Source of the DNA: Ischnura elegans
Lineage: Eukaryota > Arthropoda > Insecta > Odonata > Coenagrionidae
Direction of reading: 5' to 3'
NCBI RefSeq assembly: GCF_921293095.1
Contig: NC_060257.1
Span: forward strand, 56,518,968-56,582,967
Length of the DNA: 64,000 nucleotides
The notes under the pieces are model-generated. The model searched no databases. It was not told the DNA's origin and saw only the letters and a program-made list of their open reading frames with translations. Numbering within the stretch: position 1 is the stretch's first letter; each line of letters opens with the position of its first letter. Shown piece by piece: positions 1 through 24,200 of the stretch. The position numbers were made by a program, and so were the translations under genes.

Positions 1-1275
1 ATCTATATACAATACAACCTTCAACAAAAAAAAACAAAATTATAACTTCGAATTTCAATCATAAATAGCTACACACTCAAAAACTAGAGCAAGTATTCAA
101 CAATATGACAAGTTGTCAGAAATATAACAAAAATAAAAAGGCCAATCAGTCTGATATTGGATTGGATGGGAAGACCAAATTTTTTTTTTTCAGTTCACAT
201 AATTTAGGGAAAATTTTAACAAATAATGGCCTGATTACCATTACACGTACGCTTAAGCAATTAGCATAATTCATCGAAAAGTGTCAAGGTACAGCATATT
301 AAGACAAATGGTAAAATGTTAAACCCTTTTTGACTAGCTGATTCAGTAATGCGGAAACAATTAGAAGATATACTGTCTAAAACAGTTTGATGTATGATAT
401 ACAGCATTAAAATTAATGGCGGAATTTAAAGTTTAATATATTTTAGATTGGTGACATCAAATCTCTGAAGCAGCACCTAATAAAATTAAAAAACATGGGA
501 GAAACTTCTAACCTATAAAATTTAAAAGACCATAATTGGAACGTCTATACTCAGAGAGGATGAAAGGCCACTAAAGAAGAATGAAAAAAGCCCGTTTAAA
601 AAAACAATAGCCGAAATAAACCTTCGAAGGACTAAACAATACTTCTAAGACAACCAGAAGTCTAACTCTGTACAGATTATTAAATAGCTAAAATTACTGT
701 TTTTTTGTACATTAAACATCACATTTGGTCTCATTCCATGGACCAAAAACGTAATGATGGATGCAAGATTTAGCTAAATACAGTGAATGGAAAATTTAGT
801 AACATTCCAACTGAAGAAAATTGATCGCAAGGTGATTAAAAAATTATGCGATCATCATTTTGTTAAGGATTCAGTCTTTCAATGAGAATTAAGATATCAG
901 TGCCTTGATGAAAGGCAAATGATAGCTGGACAAACAATACAATAAAAACATATTCCACAAAAAAAAAACCAATTTTTTGCAAAGGAAAATTTTCCCTCAC
1001 AACCGCATCGGCACATGCATTCATTCCTGCCACAACCTTTGACCAGCTACCCTTTCAGTCAAAAAATTTGAACATAAAATTGATCAAAAAAAAAGTTCAT
1101 ACATAATAGATGCCGATGAAGTGATTTTAAATACGTGATTCCTTGTCTGAGCAGAGAACATTTGGCAGTAGTACAATTTATTTTTTTACAGGCCACATTG
1201 ACAAATATGTACTCAGTTGTCGCCATTTGATATGGTCATCGCCAACCAGTTTACCATTTCCGCAGCACTCATTAG
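1..1275. other. AT-rich stretch downstream of ANKRD54
   Basis: No gene was found here. The segment is AT-rich with many A and T runs and lies beyond the ANKRD54 stop codon on the minus strand. A minus-strand AATAAA-type signal lies at 1177-1182, about 95 bases past the stop, so the first 100-120 bases next to the gene are probably its 3' untranslated region. I recognise no repeat family in the remainder. Confidence 0.5.
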
Positions 1276-11799
<10,524 letters not shown>

Positions 11800-12251
11800 T
11801 ATTGATAATCCTTGAGAAACCTAGAAAGCGGCGGAAGACTATATGTGCAGCAGCCAAAAACGAAAAATTAACCAGTTTCTTTTACATATGTATTAATGAA
11901 AGTCACACCGCAGATCTTAAATACCTATTAGCAATTGTCAACATATACTTTTTCAGTGAAAACTCAACCATTGATACTCACAGATTTTTGATGGACGCTA
12001 TCAAAACAATGACAATTGACAATCGTTGTGTTATATTTTGGAATGTAGGAGGAGTTGAAATGATCACAAGAAAAGGCTCGTTGACCGGCAGTATGTCAGC
12101 TGTGAAAGGAAACAGCTGACGCGCCTCAAAATTGAGGAGAGTCTATGGCGGGGTGCCACGAGGGGATTGACAGCATAATCCAAATCAGCCCAAATGAGTG
12201 AATTACCGAAAACTTCAAATTTATAGCTTTTTGTGAACACATTCGTTTAGG
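11800..12251. promoter_or_regulatory. Shared head-to-head promoter interval of ANKRD54 and ALG1
   Basis: Only 452 bases separate the ANKRD54 start codon (11799, minus) from the ALG1 start codon (12252, plus). Both 5' untranslated regions and any core promoter must lie here, so a bidirectional promoter is likely. An in-frame TGA at 12234-12236 upstream of the ALG1 ATG excludes a longer N terminus from this exon. No clear TATA box was identified. Confidence 0.55.
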
Positions 12252-15200
12252 ATGAAGAAAAAGAGGAGTTGCTTTGTAGTTGTCCTAGGTGATGTAGGGA
12301 GAAGCCCGCGGATGCAGTATCATGCACTGTCATTGGCTAGAGAAGGGTTTAATGTTGATGTTGTCGGCTATCGAGGTTCAAAACCAATACAGGATTTAAT
12401 TGATCATCCGAACGTTAAAATTCGCTACATATCATCATGCCCAAATTTTCAGAATTGTAAGTAGAGGTCTGCAGTTAATTTCTTTCTATGGGAGCTACAA
12501 GTTTTGTCTTTTGATTTTGTACTAAACTGCTGTAATGAGTTGAATAATAAGAGTGGATAGAGATGATAATTCAAGTTTCATCATTTTTAACTAAATGCCA
12601 AAGCAATGAATTCATCCCAAATTATGCTGTTCTTTCAGAAGCATGATATTAATCCTAAATTTTGTTAATATAAAGCTAATTCTATTTCTAGTCTGTCCCA
12701 GGCTCCTTTCTTATCTCCTGAAGATAATATGGCAAACTGTCACCTTGCATTTTGCGCTGCTACTAGCAATGATCAGCAGAAGGAGCCTGTGGTCTCATTC
12801 TCACCTACTCCTGCAGAATCCTCCCGGAATTCCCGCTATTGCTGTGGCTTGGCTTCACTGTAGGATGATTGGTGTTGGCTGTCATCTTATTGTCGATTGG
12901 CATAATTATGGTCATACCATTATGGCTATTGATCAAGGTAATTTTTTTAAAATCAAGTGATTACCACAATCAAGGATTGATTGAATGATAAATATCCTTG
13001 CTTACATCAAACATTGTTTGAAGTTGAATCTAAAAAAATCTGTCTTTGAGATTTTGATTCAAGGAATGGTAATTTACGTGGTACGAGGTAATATATTCAG
13101 GATTGTTTACCATTTCGTCATCTTCCATACCTCCATTATTTGGTTTACTTCTTCGTATCTAAGTATTCGATTAATATAGATGAAGTGATCACATGTCATG
13201 CTATCAAATTAGTGTCAGTAGTTTTCGTGAGCTGTTTTGTAAGGAGTTTTGTAACCTAGAAGAGTATGAGTTCATTGCTGGTTCTTGCTTCATGTTGTGT
13301 GCTTTGGATTCTCTATGGCATTCAACCTATAAGTACGACTGTAGGATCACTGGCAAAACTGTTATCAATCAAAACTCTAATAGGTGTAGGAACCTGAAAA
13401 GATGGAGAATTATCAATAAATCTGAGAAGTAGTATTGTGCGATACTTTTTATTGATGAATGAATTTTTGTATTGTCCTCTTACATGCTCACCAATATTGT
13501 AATTACCAGAGTTGAGAGGTAACTGAGTAATTGTTAGCGGTTACATATCAGGTTGGTGTGATGGCTAGAGCATTGATTTCTGACCCTGTGTTCAAGAATT
13601 TTCTCAACTTCGAATCTAAGACCCTGATATCAGTCCACAGTGTTTAGTACTTGAGAGAAAGTAAGGGGTTAAGTGTTCATGGGCTAGTTGTCTCCTATGA
13701 GGATGAATTGCACGCATTCACCGCGTAGGGAAAAAAATTGGAGGGTCGGTGTCTGTAGAACCAAAATCCTAAATGCATGCTTTAAAGTGACACCTTAACA
13801 AGGGTGCCGACTTAAAAAAAATATTGGGGGGGCCCTTACTGGTGGTCTTGCCCCAGGAAATTTTATAAATAGTTAAAAGAATTATATGATTAACATTAGA
13901 ACCCTGAAAATTCGAATCTTGAGAACTCGACACTCTAGGGAAAATCAACAAGCCTGACACATCTTTTCCTCTACACTCATAACGAATTTTTGAGCGGCTT
14001 CATGTCACCAGCAGTTATAAAGTAACTGAACCATGATGCTGTTTCCCAATGTTGGCTCTACCTGCTACACGGGATGTATCTTTCTTTACCAATTAACAAA
14101 TTTGATAAATTATGATTTCTGATCAGGTCGGATCCCATTGGAGGCATTCCGTACTAGATTCCCACCCTGTTGGGTCGGGTGGCAGAGAATTTTCAGAGAC
14201 TGGCCAATCCCTGCTTAAATGATATGTGGAGGGTTTATCAAGTGCAGCTCTCCATCGGTTGGATGGGATGTTAAGCTGTGGTCCTCTTGGTGCCTTTCAT
14301 TAAGTGCAGGCTAATGTTGACGCTGGGTTTTTCTCCACCCTTCCTTCCATACCATTCCCTCATGGCGCAAATGACCTTAGCTGTCGGCCGCCTCCTTCAT
14401 ATACTGTGTCATATACCGTATAAGCTTGTGTAAGAGGCGCACCCCTATTTTGAGGATCGAAGCTATAAGGAAAAAAAAATTTTGCGACATTTTTTTTTAT
14501 CCTATCGTGCGGTGTTGCAGACGTATGCCTGGAATTTCGACAGTTATCGAAATGTCCTCTTTCAGTACTATTTGAAAGAGGAAATTTTGATAACTGCGGC
14601 GGCATAAGAGGGAGTAGAAAGAGTTCCGATCCTCTCTTTGCATACGCCATCGCTCTACGTTGCTTGTCCTACTCACGTACAATTTTGTTTAAAAGCTCTC
14701 GCAAGAGTATTGCAATAGAATTGCAGCCGTGGAAAATTTTAAGGCAAAACACGACAGGCAAATGGCATGAGCTTTCCCAAGAGATTGAACAACAATCGGG
14801 GCAATCTCAGCGCCGTAGGATAATAACCACGTCGTAGATTTAAGGCCCCTTGCACACGCACCGATTTTGGACGGCCGGTAAAATATCGGCCGTCCACATT
14901 CCAATAGTGAACAATGGGAGAGCATTGGAGCTTGCACACGTACCGACCACACGCCGGCACCGGCAAAATGCCGGTTAGCTGCCGGCTATTGTCACTATGG
15001 ATCGCCGACGCCGGCTCAAAAACTTAGCAACGTATCGTTTGACCGGTAGAAATCCGGCGTGTGTGCAAGCATCGCTTTGCCGGTCAAATATCGGCCAATA
15101 TTTTACCGGCCGTCCAAAATCGGTGTGTGTGCAAGGGGCCTAACGGAACTACACTCGGCTCTCCATCAGCTAATGCCTCTGCCGTTTTTTTCCTTTCCGA

Positions 15201-18200
15201 GACTCCACAGGAAAATATCAAGTTACTGGGGAACAATGGAAACGTGTTTCATTCCTACCCCATTCCACCAACTGACCTTTTTCGGTCCACCAGGTTCAAT
15301 TCCCCGAGTTTCTGGAGGTCAAATGCTACGTGAGTCACCTTCTGAGCTCGAAGATATCTCGATATCTTTCAGCAATTGTATGCCACGCACGAGGTTCTGA
15401 AAAGAATTAGACCTAACGCGACGTATACCTTACAGTATTTAAGTTTTTTGAGCTCTAATTGATTGACACAAAGATTTATAGCTAAAATAAGGCTACTAAT
15501 ATTCAACATAGTCCAAACAGCACAATTTCGGAAGAAACAAGCGTAGCATAAGCGCATTCAAACAAGACGAGACGGACTGGAAACTCAGGCAACGCAAACT
15601 GCGTATATCACATTGCTGCGCCTTCGCCCCTTCGCTTTAAAGGCAACGACGTCACATGCAAGATCGGACGTGTTCTTCCCTTGCTCCTTCGCTCGTAGCT
15701 TTTAAATACGGAGGGGAGGGAGCCCTCTTCCCCTCGACCTCTCCTTCAGCGCTCTTCACTTATAAGCATTTCCGATTTCTTCTATCCACCATTAAGTCCA
15801 ACAATGAGCACACTCGTTCGAATTTTTTCAACCGCAGGTTTTGACATCAATATTACTATATGCAGTATAAATTCCGCGGGATGCCCACTCGTGGCAATAA
15901 ATTTAGTGCGCGCTCCGGAGCGAATCACCCCGCGCGATCCTTTCAATGTTCACCTCTGGGGTACCGACGTGACGGCGCGATGATTGCAAGAAATTCAAAC
16001 AGGAGCATTTTAAAAATACGTCACTAAGGGAGAAACTCCCCTGCCTGCCTCTTGATTTAGACTCAGGGTTTCAGATGACTTACTCACGCTGAAAACCAAG
16101 GCCACTCAGTTCCCCTTGAACTTGCAACCGGTGAAGGGGAGGGGGGAAGATAAGAAGTTTGTGTAAGAGGCGCACCCCCATTTTCGGCAGCAATATCTGG
16201 GAAAAAAGGTGCGCCTCTTACACGTGCTTATACGGTATCTCAAATTATCTTTAAAACACACTCCCCTTGTGCTTCAGCAACCTTGACCATCCTTGTACCA
16301 CACATATTTCCATCATTTACCCTCGTAGTACCACTTAATTGGAGTGGTACATACTATGATCCTTTTCAAATACAGCAGACTCTTGATTATCCGGTTGCGG
16401 TATATCCATGTTGAGGATTATCTGTGCGTAATTTTCACTTTTGCTCAATATTCCCGAGATTTTGAAAAAAAATGAAACCGAACGCGAAATTGCCAGAATT
16501 ACTCCATTTTAATGCTAGGATACACCAGACTTATTATTTCCAATAGAATCCTCTTCATAAAACGAAGCAATCACGTGCTAGCTGCATTCACGGGAGCTCC
16601 GTGTTCCTGTTTTCCAGCGTGCAGTGCGTGACCACACTTCATGACCACGGATACACGTCCCGGAGCAGTTGCAACCCGGGCAACTGGTGCGAAACGCGAC
16701 TGCGTGGCATGGTGGCACTTGGGCCTCCCTCTATCTCTCAAAGATGTTTGAAAAGAACCCATATCAGACCTCAGATGCTCTGTGCATACATACATCCAAG
16801 GCACTGTGGATATTAATGAACTGCTCCTACTCAGAAAGACAACCAATCCGATCATGGTAATAGTGGTGTGTTGACATTTATCTCCTTCAAGGTGGTGGAG
16901 TGAAAAAGAAGCAAGGTTTTGTTGTCCGCTTAGCTGGGTGGTTGGAAGGATTCCTTGGTAGAAGGGCTGATGCTGCCATGTGTGTCACCAATGCTATGAG
17001 GAAGGATCTCTTGGAACGATGGGGAATAAGGTAAACCTGTAAACTAAAACTGTTGGGACATTTGAGTGATCATTTCTCAAATTACTGTAAATTCTTAAGT
17101 TTAATCTACACGTCATACATGTCTTTTTAGTAAAATTTTTAATGTGTGTTATTTAAAGGGATTATTTTTAAATTTGTTTTTTTCTTTTCTTTAATTTATA
17201 CAGCAGCTATTTTAGTATGTAGCTTTTCTGTCCTTAGAGTAGTAGAGTGCTTCAGTGAAACGGTTAATAGGAAGCGGTCTTTGCAGCTGCTAAGATTACA
17301 TATATTTACACAAAAGTAATCATTATGTTATGTTAATAGACAGGGTGGTTAGGAATTCAATGATGCGCTTTGGAGGACATTATAGAGTAATTTATTCTTA
17401 GCAAGAAATTACTTAAGATTGTTTCGCCCAGTGGCACCATTTCCGAGCTATTCGCAATTGAAGTTAGCCAATCTGAGCACAGTGTGGGCAAATACAAACT
17501 TCCTTAGAGAAGCAGCATTGTCAAACTGGAAGTTGTCTCTAAGATGAAGCAGCAGGAAGGGAGACTCCCAATGCGAAGATTGTTGGTTCAAATGGCACTC
17601 GATATTTGAATTGGTTCGAGAGTAAAATTTAATCTTTTTGTTTGGTCTGGCTAGTGCTTTGAAACCACTTTCAATTCAACAACACTGCCTCTCTAAGGAC
17701 ATTTGTATTTGCCCATGCTGCGCTCTGATTGGCTAACTTCAATAGAAAACAGCTCGGAAATGGTACGACTGAGCAAAATTTTTAAAATTAATTTGTCGTT
17801 AAGAATTACTTACTCTATCACATCCATGGTACTGTAAAATTGAATTTCCAACCAGCCTGTATATATTAGAAAAATTTTCAACATTAGCATAGAGTGGAGC
17901 ATAAATTGAATTTAAATATTTTACTGATGGACCTCTCATGTAATTTTTTAATTCCAGGGCAAAGACTGTGTATGACCGTCCACCAGCATCATTTACGAGT
18001 TTAACTCTCAAGGAGAAGCATGAGCTGTTTTTGCGTTTGTCAGAGATGCCTCCAGAAGAGCAGGGGTTCATTTCGCTGGCCCCTGCGATTGAGCCTTCGG
18101 CTGTCGGGGAGGCCTCTGCCTTTGGAGTCACTCTCTCCTCTCCTCCCGTTTCTCCAGTGGAGGCCCCTGGCCCTCCACCTCCAGGAATTATCCCTAGAAT

Positions 18201-21200
18201 CAGCAATGGTCCATCGCCTTTCTCCTCGTCCCGTCCAGATGCCACTGTATTCACGGAGAGGTATGCTGATGGGCGTGTTGCCTTAAGAAGTGATCGGCCA
18301 GGACTGTTGGTGTCGAGTACGTCTTGGACGCCTGATGAAGACTTCTCCATCCTGTTGGATGCATTATCTGGTGAGAGAAAAAATAATTACCGCAGAGTCC
18401 CGATTATCCGGCTGCGGTTTATTCGAGTTACAGATTATCCATGCTTGATTTTTCACTCTTGCTCAATTTTTTCTGCGATCTTTCTAAAAGAAAATAAAAC
18501 CGGACGCAAAATCATCTGAATTACTGTATTAATGCTAGAATACACTTGGCTTATTATCCCCATTAGAATCCCCTTCGTAACACGGAAGCGATCGTGTGCT
18601 AGCTGCATTCACGGGAGCACCGTGTTCCTGTTTTCCAAGCCACGCAGTGTGCGACCATGCTCCGTGATCGCAGATACACGTCCCGCAGCAGTTGCAACCT
18701 GGGCAACTTGTGTGAGACACGATTACGAGGCGTGGTGCTTGACAGTGTAGTTTCTGATCTCAAGCAACATTTTCAGAGGGGAAAGGGGAACAAAATCCTG
18801 TGAATGGGTTTTCCCTTGAGTGATAGCTATTCTCGGGTGTCTGCATGGTGGTAAACACTTTCAGGCCGGAGGTAAAAACTTTAACTTTTCTATAATCTGA
18901 AATTTTTTTTCGTCATTTAGGCTTAGAAATGTTACATTTTATCAAAAGCGATCACTTCATTCTAAAATTAAAATATCCTGAATTTTAATAGTGCAAAATT
19001 ACAAGTAAATGAGTGAAATTTTTAATTAATAAATATAAAAATTCATAGCAAACAATAAAAGATATTATAGAAAAAAATTTGAAAGTCAAAGTAATAGAAC
19101 TCACCAGTATCATAGAATTCCTTCTCAAGAGTCCAGAGTTCAAAATAAAAAATTTTCAGCAGAAATATTTTTATAAAATTGAAAATTTATTGATTTAGAG
19201 GTTGATTAGCAATGAATTAGTCAAAAAATGTTGAAAAAAGAGAATTGAGAAATTATTTACAACACCAATAATGCAATCAAGTGAAACTTACCTCGTAAAA
19301 ATGTGCACGAATTTACCTCGAAAAATTTGGCACGGTGCTGGTGTAACGGGAAAGCTCGAAACATGGACGAAAAAGTTCTGTCAATGTCTGAGGAGCTACT
19401 GCCAATGGTCTTAAAGACCCGAGTCCGCAAAGCAAAGGGAAAGTGAAGAATGCAGCTTTCAAGGTTACAGCTTCCGAGTGCAGTCGACTGTCATCTATAA
19501 AGGACTCTCGGCCGAAAAGTGTTAAGCGGTTGACCACATCAGTTCATCTCTGACTGCTGGCATTCAGTCTCTGAGGTAGTTGTGCCTGTCAGAGATCTTT
19601 CAGGTTGCTATCTCTCTATCTATGGCACACCCTCCAAGAGATTTTGTTTTCATGCCCACTTGCAGGCCTCTAGCAGCCAACCTGATATTGCTCTTGTAAC
19701 TATCAATGATATAGAACTGTCATTAATATATCTGTGCTTTTTTCATCTTACAGATTATGAAACAAGCTGCAATGGTCCTCTGAAGGGAGAACTTCCACCT
19801 CTGTTGGTTGTGGTGACTGGGCGAGGCCCCCAGAGATCTGAATACATTGCCAAAGTGGCTGCTTGCAGATGGAGACACGTGCAGCTCTTGACACCGTGGC
19901 TCCCTCATAAAGATTATCCTAAACTTCTCGGTATGATTTATGGTATTATTTTGTTTTACATATGAGGGGGTGAGAAACCAAGGAGTACCAGTGATTATTT
20001 TCTCAACAGTTAGTACAGTTGATTGGAAGAAATACACAAAAAACTTGGTTGCCAAGGGATACGAGTGAGTCTCTGTTCTTTGCTGTCATCGAGTGGAAGA
20101 TCAAATGCACTACTAAATATCTAGTCGATCTCATTTGTTTTCTATACCTAATTTCTGTACCTAACTCTGTTTAGAAAAAAGAAATCATTGTACCCCTTGG
20201 CTTCTCACCTACTCATATAAGTTGTTATGTAAAGTAAACGCCAACGTGTGATTTTGTTCTCTCCCGGTGTAAGATTCTGGTGAAACCTTCTTGGATTTTC
20301 TACTGGGTGAGTTGCTCAGGACATGAGTACGATGGCAGAGGTAGCTATTGAAACATTAACCTACAAGCAACTCGCATGGTGGAAAATCCAAGAAGATTTT
20401 GCTAGAATAGGAATATGCATTCATTTACAGTATTGCATTCCTGAGGCCCATTTCACATGAATGCAGACAGTCTGCGTTACGCGCTACGCAAATGGGGTGC
20501 TGAGTGTGCTTGCCATTTTTCACAGAGGCGCAGACAAAATCTGTCCGGGTCCAACACAATGTCAGCTGTATGTAGCTTTCCAAGGTAGACGAACGTCATA
20601 CTGCCAAGTGCAATTCAAGCAATTGCTGTTTACCAAGTTAGGAAAAAACGGAAGAAAAGTGCCTATCAAAGGAGGTTTTGGGTGCAACCTATTGCGGCAC
20701 GAAGAATATTAAAAGCTGCTTTAGTGACCATATTTTCTGAACTACATACACGCTGATGAATTTCAATTATTTTCTCAATGTCAATTTCACCATCCATGGC
20801 GAAAAGATGCACTCGCACTGTTATCTCCAAGTTCGCTGTAATTCTACACATATCTGCTTGGTCCTCAATGGTCATTCGCGTTTATGTGTGAGCACAAACC
20901 TGTCTCTGTAGTCCGTACATGCACAAATGATCTGCGGGGTGGAGGGGCAACGCGGATTGCTCCTCTGCATGCGGATAGTCCGCACTGATGTGTAAGCTTC
21001 CATTAAAGTCAAGGGAACCTTATCCGCATGCGTAGTGCAGTTTGTCCATGTACATGTGAAATGGGCCTAAGGTTGGTAGTCTGTAGACCTTCTTTTCTCG
21101 TTATCCCTAGCCAGTTCTATTACCTCCCTAAGAGTCTTCTTTCCTGTATCCTTTTTATTTAACCAAGGCATTTTTAGCCTGGGAAATAAAACTTAGGATT

Positions 21201-24200
21201 GGAAGTCTGGGAAATTCAGTGAAATTAGGGAAAACTCCAGAGGTACATTAAAAAGATGTTTTGAGCTACCTTTACTGTTATCGTAATAAAAAATAATAAA
21301 GCAATTGCAAAGTTTAAGAAAGTTTTTTAAAACATGATTACACACATCTACAAGGCAATGCTATCTGATGATATAAAAAAGTTACAATTGTCGTTCTTAA
21401 ATGTTTGTCAAAGTGGGTGGTCCCATAAGGGGAGGAGCACACCCCCATATGTAACTGCCACTGTTACAGTGTTGATGATGTTTTTTGGGTGTGCCCTACA
21501 TGCGTATTGGGTTTGTTGCCCCATGTGTTGTGGCTTCATTTGGATATCGCCAAAGAAGAACAAGGCGATTGGCCATATAGTGAGACATTGCAACTAGATG
21601 GGAAACAGAATAGAAGGAAAGCCTGTTGGAAAACTTGCCATAGGAAGATCAAAGGACAATACAGGGCTCATAGTAACTTTCGATTTTCATGTACATCGTG
21701 GATGGAATTTGCCATGTAAAAATCATTGCATTATTTCAAACCAGAGATCCGTGATTCAATTCTGGTCCATCAGAATTTTTTCTCATGGCAGTTAATGTGA
21801 ATGCCTCCTCTTTTCGACCAATATAAGTGGGTAGAGCAGAGGTGGTTGTGACTAAATTAACTATAAAATGCTATAGTTAAGCAGGAAATATGTATCACAA
21901 GAATATTTCCAATCCTGATATACATGTATGAAACTTTTAATGGGTGGTAATTGGAATTTTGCTCCTTTTCCAGCGTCTGCAGACCTTGGTGTCTGCCTCC
22001 ATACATCCTCAAGTGGCCTTGATTTACCAATGAAGGTGGTGGATATGTTTGGATGTGGTTTACCAGTGTGTGCCTACCAATATAAGTGGTAAGATTCCTT
22101 TTTTTCACATCAAACCTTAACCCTTTCCTGCCGGTGCCTTCAAAAGGAAAATGTTTTCTGTGCTAGAGTAATGTGAAAAGTATTTTAAACCTCTCTCTAT
22201 GGAGATCCTTCTTGAGGAAGAATTGCTCTGGTATTCTCATCCCTCCGATTTGGGACCCAACTCAGTGGGGTGCATAGCCACTGGACTAGACCCTCCATCC
22301 CTTTCTAAGCACTGGTCCATGGTCAACTTATTGCATTACCTGTGCTTTTTTAAAATAAATATTGTTTAAGATTTTCAATAATTTGCACTTATGAAAGAAT
22401 AGTTAAATTTTTTAAAGCATTGTAGAGATTCCTCACATGTAAAAAACACTGCTGGAATGGAAGTGGGAAACCCTACCAACTATCTCTTCCCTGAAAACAT
22501 GGAGTACAAACAAATGAGCCTCGGAAACTCATCGAATAGGACCCGTCTGCAAAGGGTGTGTGTCGTTCACAGCAGCAAGGTCGGCAAGGTCCTCGGGTGA
22601 AAGAGATGTCCAAGGGTCCTCGGGATGTAAGAGTTTAAAGAAAATGTTAGTGAATGGTTTGATCTGGAGTGTAGCTCTTTACGGTGAGGAAACGTGGAGA
22701 CTAAGGAAGGAGGACGAGGGAAGACTGGATGTATTCGAGATTTGGGTGCGGAGAAGAATGGAGAAGGTATAGTGGACGGAAAGGAAGAGGAACAAAGAAG
22801 TGCTGGACATGGTGGGTGAGGAGAGGCAGCTTTTGAATATAATAAATCACGATATCTATTTTTTGCGATTGAACGAAAAGTGAAAATTTTCAAGCGCGCG
22901 AAAACGCGACAGCTAAGTAGGGATGATGGGAAAAGTCCGTGTGACGTATTTCTGGTTCCTGCTGCCGCAAAGTGAGGTGACCTTGAGGCGAGGCTTTGAG
23001 CACTGATACGACGCAGGCTGCTAGCAGGTAGCTGAGTACCCTGCTATCAGGTAGCGCTTGGCTTAAATAAGGATTATTATTACTCTATCAAACGAAGGAA
23101 ACTTTCCGAACTTAGGCAATTTTAATGGGTGGTTATTAGTTTCCCTGAACTCTGTGCCTCATGCATGCATTGGTAATCTCAGACGATGTAAAACTCCTAT
23201 CTACTCGTATAGAAACTAGGTCCCTGTTATGTCACGTGGAGTGGCATCGCATGGGCGCCAATCTGGCCTTTTTTAAATGAGGTTAAAATTGAACATTAAC
23301 ATTCATCTAAACTGGGATTACTAAAACAAAATAATTTGTATATTATGAATACACTAATATTGGGTATTGAATCACAATCAATGCCTTTCATTTTCATTGA
23401 TGAAGGAAACTACCCTATTCTAGACATGCTCTTACTTCCTTCTCAAATTAGGGGTTTTGGGCTACCTATGTAGAGATACAGCTTTTGTCTCACCCTGATT
23501 GGTACAATTACAAATGCGGCAAATTTTGATGTAAGACACGGCCTCCGGCAATACTTTGTGGAACTTGTTGTATGATAGCATGATATGCAGAAACTCGGGT
23601 CGTACCATTGGATATATAGTGTTGAATATAACAGTTTTTTTAAATTATATTTTAACAGCTGCACATTTTGTTGCTCATGAACTTCTCCTTCTATGTTTTT
23701 CATCATATTGCTATCCATATTGAGCTAGGAGAGTAATACAGGCATAGTGCAGGCTGGTTATCGTTTCACGCAAGCAAATGTACTAACGTAACTGATCATC
23801 TCTATTAGGCCATGACACCTAATTTAGTGCTGCCACCTGGATTTCCTTCCAGATGTCATTCGCTTAGGGTTGGCACTGAGGTCTCGCTAAGCTGAGTCTC
23901 AGACAGGGCTGGAATACCTCCAATCAGTGCTACCTCAGCGGTCACTTCAAAACCTCCTGCATCGGCTACAGCTGGCATTCAGTCGTTTGCATTGAAAAAT
24001 TTTCATCAGCCATGCCCCACCTTGGGTCTTTTGCATGTGAAAATGCATGTGCCTATAGCCAACGTTCGAAATGAATGTGTTTAAGCAGAGGAACTGAATT
24101 TTTTATGAAAATGTGAATTCAGTAAACTGAAAAAATAGCAAAGTATAATTTTATCACCTATGAATGTATATTTTTCACTTTTTATAAATAATTTTTGAAT

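Larger units (their letters stand above)
22121..24079 (+). mobile_element. piggyBac-like element, copy 1, with nested insertions
   Basis: The left end starts CCCTTTCCTGCCGG directly after TTAA (22117-22120). Its first 320 bases align with 34352-34534 plus 35553-35690, and its last 210 (23866-24079) align with 36905-37130. The TTAA target and CCC ends point to a piggyBac-type non-autonomous element. The middle has been filled by a LINE fragment and an M1 MITE. The right end is degraded. It lies in ALG1 intron 6. Confidence 0.6.

Noticed and set aside
17799-18350. 183-codon minus-strand open frame
   Set aside because: Antisense of ALG1 exon 4; the plus strand carries conserved ALG1 sequence with matching splice phases.
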